Origin: Actinomycetota bacterium
Lineage (GTDB): Bacteria; Actinomycetota; Actinomycetes; Mycobacteriales; Mycobacteriaceae
Direction of reading: 5' to 3'
Length of the DNA: 64,000 nucleotides
Assembly: GCA_018268465.1 (NCBI GenBank)
Contig: JAFDWN010000002.1
Location: forward strand, 413,043-477,042
Position 1 is the first letter of the stretch, and each line of letters opens with the position of its first letter. This document shows positions 28,542-36,760 of the stretch, one piece after another. Below the pieces are notes generated by a model. The model was given only the letters and a program-made list of their open reading frames with translations. It was not told the DNA's origin and searched no databases. The position numbers were made by a program, and so were the translations under genes.

Positions 28542-29213
28542 ATGTCAGACTTCAGAGCGTCGAACGGCGGATTCACCGGCCGCGGAGGCCGGCGAGTACG
28601 CAACATGCAGGACAAGCGTGATCGCATCTTCAGCGCCGCTGCCACTCTGTTTGCCGAGCGCGGGTTCGAGGCCGTAACCACCCAGGAGATCTCCGATCGC
28701 GCCGACATCGCCGCAGGCACGTTGTTCCGGTATGCGTCCACCAAGGGCGACCTGTTGTTGATGGTCTACAACCAGCAGTTCCGCACGGCCATCGACGCCG
28801 GTCGAGAAGCCTCGTTGTTCTGCGACGACGCGGCAGACGCGGTGTTCGCCATGACGGCTCCGATCGTTCGGGCAGCCGGCGGCGATCCCGAGAACACGGT
28901 GCTCTACCAGCGTGAACTGCTCTTCGGCCCCCCGTCGGTGGGTCATCGGGCCGAGGGCCTGGCGCTGGTCGCCGAGCTGGAACGGGCCATCGCCGAGCGC
29001 TTGTCGGCGGCGATCGACCGCCCGGATCTGGATCGCGCGGCCGTCAAGGCTGCGGCGACGCGCGCGGCGCGCAGCGTATTCGCCGTCGTGCATCTGTTGG
29101 TGGCCCAGCCCGCCACCGGGGCGCACGACGGCACAGAGCCGAGCAGCGAGCTCCGAGCGCACATCGCACAGATCGTGGCGGGGTTCGTCGCTTCGCTGGA
29201 GGCTCGCGAATAG
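28542..29213 (+). CDS. TetR-family transcriptional regulator
   Basis: 223 residues from ATG 28542 (GGAGG 12 nt upstream; TTG 28536 is better spaced and equally possible). The HTH is RDRIFSAAATLFAERGFEAVTTQEISDRADIAAGTLFRYASTKGDLL. The C-terminal ligand domain is helical and unassigned. Three operator-like sites of one consensus (25571, 28501, 30295) occur at its own promoter and at those of the flanking fadD/ABC set and hydrolase gene, defining a likely local regulon. The ligand is probably an acyl-CoA or lipid given the targets, which is inference. Confidence 0.85.
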   Translation: MSDFRASNGGFTGRGGRRVRNMQDKRDRIFSAAATLFAERGFEAVTTQEISDRADIAAGTLFRYASTKGDLLLMVYNQQFRTAIDAGREASLFCDDAADAVFAMTAPIVRAAGGDPENTVLYQRELLFGPPSVGHRAEGLALVAELERAIAERLSAAIDRPDLDRAAVKAAATRAARSVFAVVHLLVAQPATGAHDGTEPSSELRAHIAQIVAGFVASLEARE

Positions 29214-29262
29214 CCGCGACGACAGCGGGCCCGCACACTCCTGAGGGCACCCGGCCCTTCGG

Positions 29263-30225
29263 TTAGGTGGCCCGCTTGCGGGGGGCGCCGGCGGCGGGGG
29301 CCAGCGCGTCGGTCCAGGCTGTCCACGCTTCGGCGCCCTGGTGCCCCTCGGAGTGGTACGCGGACCGCAACGCCGCGCCCAACTGGCCCTCGAGCAGCTG
29401 CGCGATCATCGCGGCGCCGCGATCCGGGTCGGCGATGATCCAGCCGTGATGTGCACCGGGGACTTCGTAGAGCACGCCCTGCGCCACACGAGCCATATCC
29501 ACCGCGCTGTCCCAGGGCACGACCATGTCGTGGCGTGCGTGCACCACCATTGTGGGCACCCGGTGAGCGGCCATCGTGCGCAGATGCTCGGCACTGTCAC
29601 TGCTGGCGGCGATCGCGCGCAACGCCCACAGCGGTTCGCCCGGTCGCCGCAGGGTCTCCAGGGCGCTCCAGGCGATGAGCCGCGCATACCGCAGATGACG
29701 TTTGCCGCGCAGCGTCACGTGCTCCAGCGTCGCGTCGCAGAACGCCGCCACCAGCCCCCACACGATCGTGCCCGGCGCTTCGTGGGCGCGCTGCGCTTTC
29801 GCGTCCATGGCGGCACCGGCAGCGGCATCGACCAGGATCGCGGCCAAGACACGGCGGGGATACCGAGCAGCCAGCTCGACAGTCATCCGTCCGCCCATGG
29901 AATGACCCAGGAATACCGCCCGCTGGATACCCAGCGCGTCGAGCGTGCGCACCGTCAATGCGGTCATACCGGCGAAGGAGCGATCCTCGGGAGGTAACGG
30001 CGCGGTCTCCCCATGTCCGGGTGCATCGATGGCGATCACCCGAAACCCCATGTCCAGCAGACGCTCTGACAGCTCGGCGTAGGTGTGTCGGCGCATTGCC
30101 ACACCATGCTGCAACACCAGCGGCACCCCGCGGCCGCCGACCGATACCCCGACCCGATGCCCGTCGTCGAGCACGACGATGCGATCCGACAACTGGCTGT
30201 TCGAGCGACGCATCCCCGACATCAT
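29263..30225 (-). CDS. alpha/beta hydrolase
   Basis: 320 residues from ATG 30225 (or ATG 30222). Nucleophile elbow GHSMGG, oxyanion HG in LVLQHGVAMRRH, an acid in HARHDMVVPWDSA and a late His in VPGAHHGWII make a complete catalytic triad. Substrate unknown; ester or thioester hydrolysis is likely. An in-frame ATG at 30303 lies inside operator copy C and is rejected as start for that reason. It is convergent with tetR (49 bp between stops). The C-terminal tail is Ala/Arg-rich. Confidence 0.78.
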   Translation of the reverse strand: MMSGMRRSNSQLSDRIVVLDDGHRVGVSVGGRGVPLVLQHGVAMRRHTYAELSERLLDMGFRVIAIDAPGHGETAPLPPEDRSFAGMTALTVRTLDALGIQRAVFLGHSMGGRMTVELAARYPRRVLAAILVDAAAGAAMDAKAQRAHEAPGTIVWGLVAAFCDATLEHVTLRGKRHLRYARLIAWSALETLRRPGEPLWALRAIAASSDSAEHLRTMAAHRVPTMVVHARHDMVVPWDSAVDMARVAQGVLYEVPGAHHGWIIADPDRGAAMIAQLLEGQLGAALRSAYHSEGHQGAEAWTAWTDALAPAAGAPRKRAT

Positions 30226-30294
30226 CCAATCCAGTGACCATCGGCGAGCCCGTCGCCGGCGAAGGGCAACGACCCGCAAGACCCTATTACTGAC

Positions 30295-30314
30295 TATACT
30301 CATTAATGAGCGTA
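30295..30314. promoter_or_regulatory. operator-like palindrome, copy C (hydrolase)
   Basis: TATACTCATTAATGAGCGTA is the most symmetric of the three copies of TAYACTCAYTAWTGAGYRTR. It lies 70 bp upstream of the hydrolase start and is followed by no plus-strand gene, so it should serve the hydrolase. Confidence 0.7.
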
Positions 30315-30427
30315 CACCGGTCGAGCTCAGGCCGCCGGATTGGCACAGGAATCGGGATCCGGAGTTCCTGCGGGTAGATCGGGAGTTTCAGCCCGGGCGG
30401 TGGCGGCGGCATCAGATGCGGCGAGGC

Positions 30428-30811
30428 TCAGGAGGCCAGTAGCAGCGCGGTGGTGATGAGCATGACGGCGGCGGTGCCGCCGTGAACGCCGTAGGCGACC
30501 GACTTGGCGCCCCCGTTACGCAGCACGATGGTGGCGTCGACAATCGGGATGAGGGTCGCGGCCAACATGACCCAACCGACGAGGTGGGTGGCGTGCGCAA
30601 GCATCAGGATGACGACGAACAGGCCGGTGGCGACGTCGCGGATGCCTTTGACGCTCAGGTAGGCGCGCACTCCCGGTTGGTCGATATCAGGCAGCACGCC
30701 GTAGCCGACGGCCGCGGTGCGAGGGGCCACGAGGAAGCGTGCGCCGATGAAGACGATGGCTGCGGCGAGGACACCGGCAAGGACGTAGCCGATGGTGGTG
30801 ATGATGGTCAT
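30428..30811 (-). CDS. DUF4267-type small membrane protein
   Basis: 127 residues with four hydrophobic segments (about 5-25, 55-75, 77-93, 105-125) and the family-like VKGIRDVATGLFVVIL. ATG 30811 follows AGGAGA. Third gene of a small operon (DUF1772-like, NIPSNAP, DUF4267) read from 31684 leftward, probably controlled by the divergent TetR at 31782. Function unknown. Confidence 0.7.
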   Translation of the reverse strand: MTIITTIGYVLAGVLAAAIVFIGARFLVAPRTAAVGYGVLPDIDQPGVRAYLSVKGIRDVATGLFVVILMLAHATHLVGWVMLAATLIPIVDATIVLRNGGAKSVAYGVHGGTAAVMLITTALLLAS

Positions 30812-30831
30812 GTCGAATCTCCTGGAACCGG

Positions 30832-31146
30832 TTAGCGGATCGGGGAAAAGGACGTCGGTTGGAGCAGGGCCGTCTCTACGTCGAGAATGTCGGCGACATC
30901 GAAACCGGCCATGTCGGAGGCGAACTCCGCGCTTGCCATCACGCGGCGAGTGAATTCGTCGGGGTCGGCGCCCGGCGGGTAGTCGATCAGGGCGACCAAC
31001 CGGTTCTCTCCGCCCGCTTCGGTCCACACCCCGTGGGTGGTGACTCCGAATGCGGCGAAGGTGCTCAGGTGACGGGCCCAGTGCACCTCGGCGTATCGCC
31101 GAAGAACTTCCGGTGATCGCAGGGTGTAGATCCTGAGCTGAAACAT
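30832..31146 (-). CDS. NIPSNAP-family protein
   Basis: 104 residues of ferredoxin-like alpha/beta-barrel fold. MFQLRIYTLRSPEVLRRYAEVHWARHL is the typical NIPSNAP start, with the conserved tail VETALLQPTSFSPIR. Small cytosolic proteins of this family are often found next to oxidoreductases; biochemical role unknown. AGGAG lies upstream of ATG 31146. Middle gene of the TetR-linked operon. Confidence 0.78.
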   Translation of the reverse strand: MFQLRIYTLRSPEVLRRYAEVHWARHLSTFAAFGVTTHGVWTEAGGENRLVALIDYPPGADPDEFTRRVMASAEFASDMAGFDVADILDVETALLQPTSFSPIR

Positions 31147-31207
31147 GGCGGTGCACTCCTGGTGTCGGGTGGGAGAAGTCGGCTTGCGGGCGATGGTTCG
31201 GGGACGT

Positions 31208-31684
31208 TCAGACGATCATCGCGATGCACAATGCGGTCACCGCCATTCCCTGCAGGACAGCACGGGCATTGATCACCGAATCCCACTTCGCTTGCAGGGC
31301 GCGTCCGTTGGGCAGCGTCTCGCCCGCCTCGGCAGCCGCGGTCAGCTGACGGTTGAGCGGTGCGCTGACCCTGATGTAGAGCAGCAACCAGATCAGAAGC
31401 GCCACCACGGCGGCGCCTGCGGAGATCGCCGCCACCCAGTGCGCGCTGGCCACCGCGGCGGCTGCGCTGACCGCGGCGGCGACGATGCCGAGCACGCCCG
31501 GCAGCGGCATTCGCCGGTCACCGCAACTGTGCACGTGCCCCATCACCATGACCAGCGCGTCGTCATCGATCCGCATCAGCGCGGGGCGCATCACCATGGC
31601 GCAGAACACGTCGGTGCCGTACACCACGCCGGTACCCAGCACCGCGACTATCGCCGAGGCGTGGGTGAGCAGGTCCAGTTCCAT
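31208..31684 (-). CDS. DUF1772 (anthrone-oxygenase-like) membrane protein
   Basis: 158 residues, four hydrophobic segments (about 8-30, 60-80, 83-105, 140-158). The loop APLNRQLTAAAEAGETLPNGRALQAKWDSVINARAVLQ is characteristic of DUF1772/anthrone oxygenase-like proteins (a conserved W...R). ATG 31684. First gene of the operon, divergent from tetR across 97 bp holding two palindromes of one consensus. Confidence 0.72.
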   Translation of the reverse strand: MELDLLTHASAIVAVLGTGVVYGTDVFCAMVMRPALMRIDDDALVMVMGHVHSCGDRRMPLPGVLGIVAAAVSAAAAVASAHWVAAISAGAAVVALLIWLLLYIRVSAPLNRQLTAAAEAGETLPNGRALQAKWDSVINARAVLQGMAVTALCIAMIV

Positions 31685-31707
31685 TTATCGCTCCGCTCGC
31701 TCGAAGT

Positions 31708-31756
31708 GTTAGCAACGCTAACTCTTCGTCTCAACCGCGTCAATAGCGTTGCTATT
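31708..31756. promoter_or_regulatory. two TetR-type operators in the divergent promoter
   Basis: GTTAGCAACGCTAAC (31708-31722) and AATAGCGTTGCTATT (31742-31756) are palindromes whose 11-bp cores TAGCAACGCTA and TAGCGTTGCTA are exact reverse complements of each other. Their centres are 34 bp apart. They flank the promoters of the DUF1772 operon and of tetR (31782), as expected for autoregulation. Confidence 0.65.
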
Positions 31757-31781
31757 CCCACTAGCGGTGATACCGTTAGTC

Positions 31782-32414
31782 ATGGCCATCAAGGATCGCC
31801 GCGAGCGCGAACAATCCGGACGTCGGCGCCTGATCGTCAGCACCGCGCGCAGGTTGGCTGAGGCCGAGGGCTGGGACGCGGTGACCACCCGCCGGCTGTC
31901 GACCGAGATTGAGTACAGCCAGCCCGTGCTGTACAAGCACTTCGCGGGCATGGAGCAGATTGCCGACGCTGTCGCGCTCGACGGGTACACAGAGCTCACC
32001 GCGGCGATGGGGGCCGCCAGCGCCGATGTCGACGCCCCGGCCGGGGTGGCGCTTGCCCGTATTGCGCAGGCCTACTTGGATTTCGCCCGCGACAACCCGG
32101 CGGTGTACGAAGCAATGTTCGCCCGTGCGACCACGCTGCGCTTCGCCGCCCAGGACACGCCAGAACAGCTCTCGGACGCGTTCGCGGCCTTGCACCAGGC
32201 GGTTCATCGCGTCGCCGTCGGGCAGGACGTCGACACCCTCACCGAGGTGTTCTGGGCCGCGCTGCACGGATTGGTCAGCCTCGGCGCCACCGGACGATTG
32301 CGCGGCGACCACGCGCGCGAACGCGTGCGACTGCTGGTCGAGCAGTTCGCCGGCACCTCAGATCCGCTAAGGGAGGCCCACCGCGCAGAGCCAGAAACAT
32401 CGCCCCGAAGGTGA
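31782..32414 (+). CDS. TetR/AcrR-family transcriptional regulator
   Basis: 210 residues. HTH region RRRLIVSTARRLAEAEGWDAVTTRRLSTEIEYSQPVLYKHFAGMEQI; C-terminal domain of the TetR_C_33/WHG type (ALARIAQAYLDFARDNPAVYEAMF). ATG 31782 is chosen; the upstream frame has no ribosome site and overlaps the operators. The last ~15 residues (from about DPLREAHRAE) read across an antisense relic of an ene-reductase gene, so the C-terminus may be non-native. Confidence 0.82.
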   Translation: MAIKDRREREQSGRRRLIVSTARRLAEAEGWDAVTTRRLSTEIEYSQPVLYKHFAGMEQIADAVALDGYTELTAAMGAASADVDAPAGVALARIAQAYLDFARDNPAVYEAMFARATTLRFAAQDTPEQLSDAFAALHQAVHRVAVGQDVDTLTEVFWAALHGLVSLGATGRLRGDHARERVRLLVEQFAGTSDPLREAHRAEPETSPRR

Positions 32415-32475
32415 TCGCGTCGGCGGTGCCGTCCTCGATCAGGCCCAGGGCGGCAGGGCCGGTGGCGTGGCGCAT
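32388..32475 (-). pseudogene. relic of an Old-Yellow-Enzyme C-terminus
   Basis: The minus strand encodes LGLIEDGTADAITFGAMFLA, which matches the FMN-phosphate-binding region of ene-reductases (compare AIVEEGTADLVAFGRHFTS in the gene at 33549). The frame collapses afterwards. It overlaps the 3' end of the tetR gene antisense. Probably a remnant of a second copy. Confidence 0.35.
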
Positions 32476-32495
32476 CTGAAGGGCGATGTGTACAG

Positions 32496-33494
32496 CTAAT
32501 CGCCTACGGTGACGACGATCTTGCCGAACTGTCCGCTCTGTTCTAGGTAGCGGTGCGCCTCTTGTATATGGGCGAAGGTGAAGATTCGGTCGATGACGGG
32601 TTTGAGGGCTCCGCTTTCGAGCCCGTTGAGGATGAAGTCGACGGCTGCTTTTCGACGGGTGTCGTCTCCGCTCGTCAGCCAGATGTTGTGAGCCTTGACC
32701 GTTGCCGTCTTGGCGATCATCTCGAGCACGGGAAGCTCTGTCGGCGCGGTGCTCAACAGTCCGTAGATATAGGCAGTGCCACCGAAAGACAGCGCGGAGA
32801 TCAGCGTCGAAAAGCCTGGGCCGCCAACCGGATCGAAAGCGACACGCACACCGTCACCTCCGGTGACTCGTGCGATCTCGGCCGACACATCGGCTTCTTC
32901 GGTGGCGATGACGTGCGCGGCACCGATGTCCAACAGTGGCTGCTTCTTCGCCGAGGTGCGGGTGAGTGCGATCGTGGTGGCACCGGCCAGGTTGGCGAGC
33001 TGGATTGCGGCCAAACCCACGCTGCTCGACGCGGCGGAGATGATGACGAAGTCTCCTGGTCCGACCTTCGCGTCCTCGATGAGTGCACCGTACGGGGTGA
33101 CGAACATCATCCAGACCGCTGCGGCCTCTGTGAAGGACAGTGACTTGGGTTGCCGTACAACCGCATAGTCCGGAACAACAATCGATTCGCCGTACGTGGT
33201 GTACTCATTCATCGAGAAGGAGGGAATGACGTTGACGGCGTCACCGACGACGAAATCACCCACAACGTCATCGCCGATGGCATCGACGATGCCAGCTGCC
33301 TCGTAGCCCAGCCCGGCCGGAAACGCCACCGGCTCGATGTAGGCGTCGACTCGCCACATGGCTTCGGCGCGGTTGATGCCGATGGCCTTTACGCTGATGC
33401 GGACCTCGTGCGGTCCGGGCGCTGGCGTCTCCGTCTCAACGAATTCGAGCACCTCGGGAGAACCGGGCTTGGTGAACGTGACAGTACGCGTCAT
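32496..33494 (-). CDS. zinc-independent MDR-family quinone oxidoreductase/enoyl reductase
   Basis: 332 residues of the medium-chain dehydrogenase/reductase superfamily. An N-terminal GroES-like domain (GINRAEAMWR, GLGYEAAGIV) lacks the zinc-ligand cysteines. The NADPH-binding Rossmann domain has the quinone-reductase variant SAASSSVGLAAIQLA. Typical reaction: NADPH-dependent reduction of a quinone or activated alkene. ATG 33494. It lies 54 bp downstream of the Old-Yellow-Enzyme frame and is probably cotranscribed, a common pairing for electrophile detoxification. Confidence 0.85.
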   Translation of the reverse strand: MTRTVTFTKPGSPEVLEFVETETPAPGPHEVRISVKAIGINRAEAMWRVDAYIEPVAFPAGLGYEAAGIVDAIGDDVVGDFVVGDAVNVIPSFSMNEYTTYGESIVVPDYAVVRQPKSLSFTEAAAVWMMFVTPYGALIEDAKVGPGDFVIISAASSSVGLAAIQLANLAGATTIALTRTSAKKQPLLDIGAAHVIATEEADVSAEIARVTGGDGVRVAFDPVGGPGFSTLISALSFGGTAYIYGLLSTAPTELPVLEMIAKTATVKAHNIWLTSGDDTRRKAAVDFILNGLESGALKPVIDRIFTFAHIQEAHRYLEQSGQFGKIVVTVGD

Positions 33495-33548
33495 GATGCG
33501 TGTCCTTCTATGAGGTAATCGTTTTGGGGTCGACGTCGTGAGCCGGCA

Positions 33549-34681
33549 CTACGCCGACGCCTGCTGTGGCTCCAGAGCTGCAAAGTCGGTGTAGCCGCGC
33601 TCGTTCCCGCCCCAGAATGCGGCGCGAACATACGGGGTCAGCGGCAACTTGTTCTTCAGCCGGTATGGCAGATCTGGGTTGAGGTGAAGTGACGTCCAAA
33701 TGCCACCAGGTCGGCAGTACCTTCCTCGACGATCGCTTCGGCGCCCTCGCGGGTGAAACCGCCGGCGGCGATTATCGGCCCGGAGAAGAACGGCCGAAGG
33801 TACTTCGATGCCACCGGTTCGTGGCCCTCGTGCAGCGTCTCGTCACCTCTGATGCGCGGCTCGATCACGTGCAGGTAGGCGATCTGATAGTCGTTGAGGA
33901 CGGCGGCGACGTGGCTGAATGTCGCTTCCGGATCACTGTCGTAGACCCCGCCGTATTCACCCGACGGCGAGATACGCACGCCCACACGGTCGGCGCCCCA
34001 CACTGAAATCAGAGCCTCGACATTCTCGCGCAGGAATCGGACACGGTTCTCGATCGGTCCGCCATAGCCGTCGGCGCGACGGTTGGAGCCATCCTGGATG
34101 AACTGGTCGACGAGATAGCCGTTGGCGCCGTGAAGTTCGACGCCGTCGAAACCGGCATCTTTGGCACGCTGGGCGGCAACTCTGAATTCTTCAACGATTC
34201 CGTGGATTTCGTCGATCTCCAATGCTCGATGCGGCGAGACTGGTACCCACCCGTCTTGGGTGAGCACGATGCCGTCGAACGGAACGACCGACGGTGCAAG
34301 CGGGTCGATGCCTCCGGTCATGTCCCTATGGCTCTGCCGTCCGCCGTGAATCAGTTGCATGAACACCCGGCCGCCTTTGGCGTGGACGGCATCGGCGACC
34401 GCATTCCAGCCTTCGACCTGACCATCGTGGTAGAAGCTTGCAGCACCCAGATACGACCGCGCCGGCACCGAAATGCTGGTTCCTTCAACGATTTCCAGCC
34501 CGCCGAGGGAGGCCCGCTGGCCGTAGAATTCTGCCATCATCGCGCTGGGAATCTCGCCAGGCGGCGTTGTCCGAAGCCTCGTCATGGGGGCAAGCACTAC
34601 CCGGTGCGCGAGTTCGTATGCGCCGACCTTCAGCGGCGAGTACAGCTGCGGTCCGGTACTGGCGTTGATTGTCGTTGGCAC
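33549..34681 (-). pseudogene. Old Yellow Enzyme family ene-reductase, frameshifted near its 3' end
   Basis: FMN-dependent alkene reductase (NemA/XenB type). GTG 34681 (AAGGAG upstream) begins a good frame: LYSPLKVGAYELAHRVVLAPMTRLR, the active-site region ELHGANGYLVDQFIQDGSN, and the phosphate site GTADLVAFGRHFTS. The frame then ends prematurely (TQICHTG, stop at 33656). Reading on from TTCACCTC with one base added (about 33680) restores the family ending NPDLPYRLKN...GGNERGYTDFAAL, to a TAG at 33549. So a 1-nt deletion (or a sequence error) removes the last ~45 residues. Upstream on the same strand is a truncated TetR gene. Confidence 0.8.
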
Positions 34682-34819
34682 GGTTGCACTCCTTGTCAGC
34701 GCGTCGAGCTGTGCCCGACGGGCATTCAGCCGAGCTGCGGATCCGTTGCGATCCACGTGGTTGGACATAGGTTCCTGGCTCGCGCCCTCGCTCCACGCTG
34801 CGTTCGCGTTCGCCACCGA

Positions 34820-34839
34820 TTTAGACATATCGGTCTAAA
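34820..34839. promoter_or_regulatory. operator palindrome upstream of the ene-reductase gene
   Basis: TTTAGAC-ATATCG-GTCTAAA is a perfect 7-bp inverted repeat over 6 bp, the usual form of TetR operators for OYE loci (TAGACCnnnnGGTCTA-like). It is 139 bp upstream of the GTG at 34681. The cognate regulator gene next door is truncated. Confidence 0.65.
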
Positions 34840-34898
34840 CGACGCTAGGGACGAGCGTATTCCGCCGGGTCTGACGAGGAAAGAATGGACCTTTGGTC

Positions 34899-35240
34899 TC
34901 AGGCTGAGGGCTGCACACCGGCAGCCAGCAGAGCCGGCCGGGCCATGTTCTTGGCGGTCACTGCCGCTGAACGTGACGTCTTGTTCATCTGGGCGGTGGC
35001 GATGGCGCCGTCGTGCAGGACAATCGACTGGTCGGCGAGGGCAACAGGATCGTTGGCACCGGTCTGTGCCGCTAAGTCGTTGAAGAATTTGCGACCGAAC
35101 GCAGCATCGACCACCGCGGTGGCCACTGCTCGCGATGTGTTGATCTTCGAGGGATTTTGGTCGATCCACGCGGTGATCCCGGCGCCGTCGTGGAGCGCCA
35201 CCAACTGCTCGGCCAACGCCTCCAGCTTTACTGTCTTCAA
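34899..35240 (-). pseudogene. truncated TetR-family regulator: C-terminal tail duplicated, HTH missing
   Basis: The 113-residue frame matches only the end of TetR regulators. LEALAEQLVALHDGAGITAW...TSRAVATAVVDAA (residues 6-48) and PVALADQSIVLHDGAIATAQ...AAVTAKNMARPALLAAG (62-107) are two versions of the same C-terminal segment in tandem. No DNA-binding domain is encoded upstream in any frame up to the next gene, and a TGA interrupts the frame just 5' of the start. Probably the remains of the repressor that recognised the palindrome at 34820. Confidence 0.6.
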
Positions 35241-35426
35241 GGACGCCGACCTGCCTGACGCAGACAGGTCGTCACTGGAGTCTGGTCAACTCGAGGCAGA
35301 CTGGTGAGGCTGGCGTAGCGCGCGTAGCAGTGCCGTCCGCAGAATGCGACCGTGCACCACACCCGTCAGGGGAGACCTGCGGATCCATCGAAAGTTGCTC
35401 ACAACAAACGGCGTTCGCTCAGCTCA

Positions 35427-36218
35427 CTAAGCCGACGCGCCCATCGCCGCAAGCAAGCCACGCAGTCTGTCCCCGCTTCGTTCGAGCACTCCGAGGTTTA
35501 CGTCCGCGGCGCCGGGCTCACCGTTGCGGTACTCGAATGGGTTGTCGAGGTCCCGAATCAACGCCAGCGCGTAGACGAGGAGAAAGCTGATCACGCCGAC
35601 GACCAGTACCGTCGAGATGATCTCGCCGACCTCGGTGATCAGCAACAGCACGAGGATCACGACGGCCGTGCTCTCGGCGATGAGGTAACCCGCCGACACA
35701 TACGACGTCCGGCGCATCGTATCCATCCGGATCACCAGCCTGCGCATAGCCGCCTGCTCGGCCTTCAATCGAGTCGTGAAGCCCGCCTGCACCCTCGGCG
35801 CAAACACCATGAACAACGGGTTCAGGGCGCGCAGGTGGGCCATCACCCCGTCCAAGCCCTGGTCCTGCAGCAGCCACCGATGCACCGACTCCTCGATCTC
35901 TACTAGCTGCGCCACACATTGCCGCGCCTCGGGCAGCTTGAGCTCGTCATCGATGATCACGCACTCGTCTGCGATCGTCTCGAGGCTGGCGGCTAGTTCG
36001 CCGGGAAGGCGTTCGGCTTCTTTGAAGTCGACCGTTGTTCCGGCAAGCATGAACCCCACGATGAACACCTCGGCCGCGATGACTCCGGTCAAGAGCGGAC
36101 TGAGTTCCAGTTGTCTGGCCGAGCTGCCGTCGTATAGCCATTTCAGGAGGATCACCCCGACCGCGACTGGCAGGGCCTGCAGCAGGAGGCGCGGGTTGCC
36201 GCGGAAGAATCGCGTCAC
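35427..36218 (-). CDS. membrane protein of unknown function, three hydrophobic regions
   Basis: 263 residues from GTG 36218 (GAGAAG upstream; sequence further 5' is Arg/Gly/Ser-rich and unlikely). Two membrane segments lie at the N-terminus (about 12-28 LLLQALPVAVGVILLKW and 40-60 LLTGVIAAEVFIVGFMLAG) and two close to each other near the C-terminus (about 180-220). Between them is a helical cytoplasmic domain of about 110 residues. The layout recalls bestrophin-like/DUF4239 proteins, but I do not assign it. Its upstream flank contains the tRNA-derived repeat that marks the island edge. Confidence 0.6.
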   Translation of the reverse strand: MTRFFRGNPRLLLQALPVAVGVILLKWLYDGSSARQLELSPLLTGVIAAEVFIVGFMLAGTTVDFKEAERLPGELAASLETIADECVIIDDELKLPEARQCVAQLVEIEESVHRWLLQDQGLDGVMAHLRALNPLFMVFAPRVQAGFTTRLKAEQAAMRRLVIRMDTMRRTSYVSAGYLIAESTAVVILVLLLITEVGEIISTVLVVGVISFLLVYALALIRDLDNPFEYRNGEPGAADVNLGVLERSGDRLRGLLAAMGASA

Positions 36219-36426
36219 ACCACGTACTTCTCGTCGACGAAAGCAATCATGTGAGCCCCACGACACGGCCTGTCTCGATGGGTGCCAGCATGACACCGGA
36301 CCTCGGTTGGCACGTTGTGAAATGACCAATTGGGTAAGGCACCGATACGGGCCACCGCCGGACCCACCAGCCCCGCGCCGTGACACCTCAGGACTCCGGG
36401 TGACGGCCCATGAGGTGTCGCGAAAG

Positions 36427-36478
36427 AAGTGGAGCTAAGGGGAATCGAACCCCTGACCTACTCGATGCGAACGAGTCG
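36427..36478 (-). repeat. left attachment-site-like repeat: 3' fragment of tRNA-Ala
   Basis: This 52-bp stretch is identical to 52773-52824. It contains the last 49 nt of the tRNA-Ala(CGC) gene (anticodon stem-loop, T arm, acceptor 3' strand) plus 3 bp downstream, but not the D arm or 5' half. The direct repeats bound about 16.3 kb of accessory genes, the usual signature of integration at a tRNA 3' end. Confidence 0.85.
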
Positions 36479-36760
36479 AACTGGGCGTTTACAGCCGAAA
36501 GCTGTGCGAGCGGCGCGAGGACATGCAGGTCACAGCGTTTGATTCCGCGAGCCGATCGAAGCTGAGCGAGCTATGCTGCGGCCCCAAAGCGGCCCGGACC
36601 GACCGCAGCAAACAGCAGCGTCGACGGCGTGGCCGTTGAAATCCCCCAGGAGACCCGCCGATACAAGGGACGTACGGGGCGGCTGTGTTCGCCGCTCTGC
36701 GTCGGCGCTCAGGGCCTCATTTCCAGCGCCAGCGCCTATCGTCGTTAAGCGGCTTGCCGG

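Noticed and set aside
36479-36760. Possible integrase or excisionase next to the left tRNA repeat
   Set aside because: Read in all frames; no recombinase motif (R..HxxR..Y) or small HTH protein was found.
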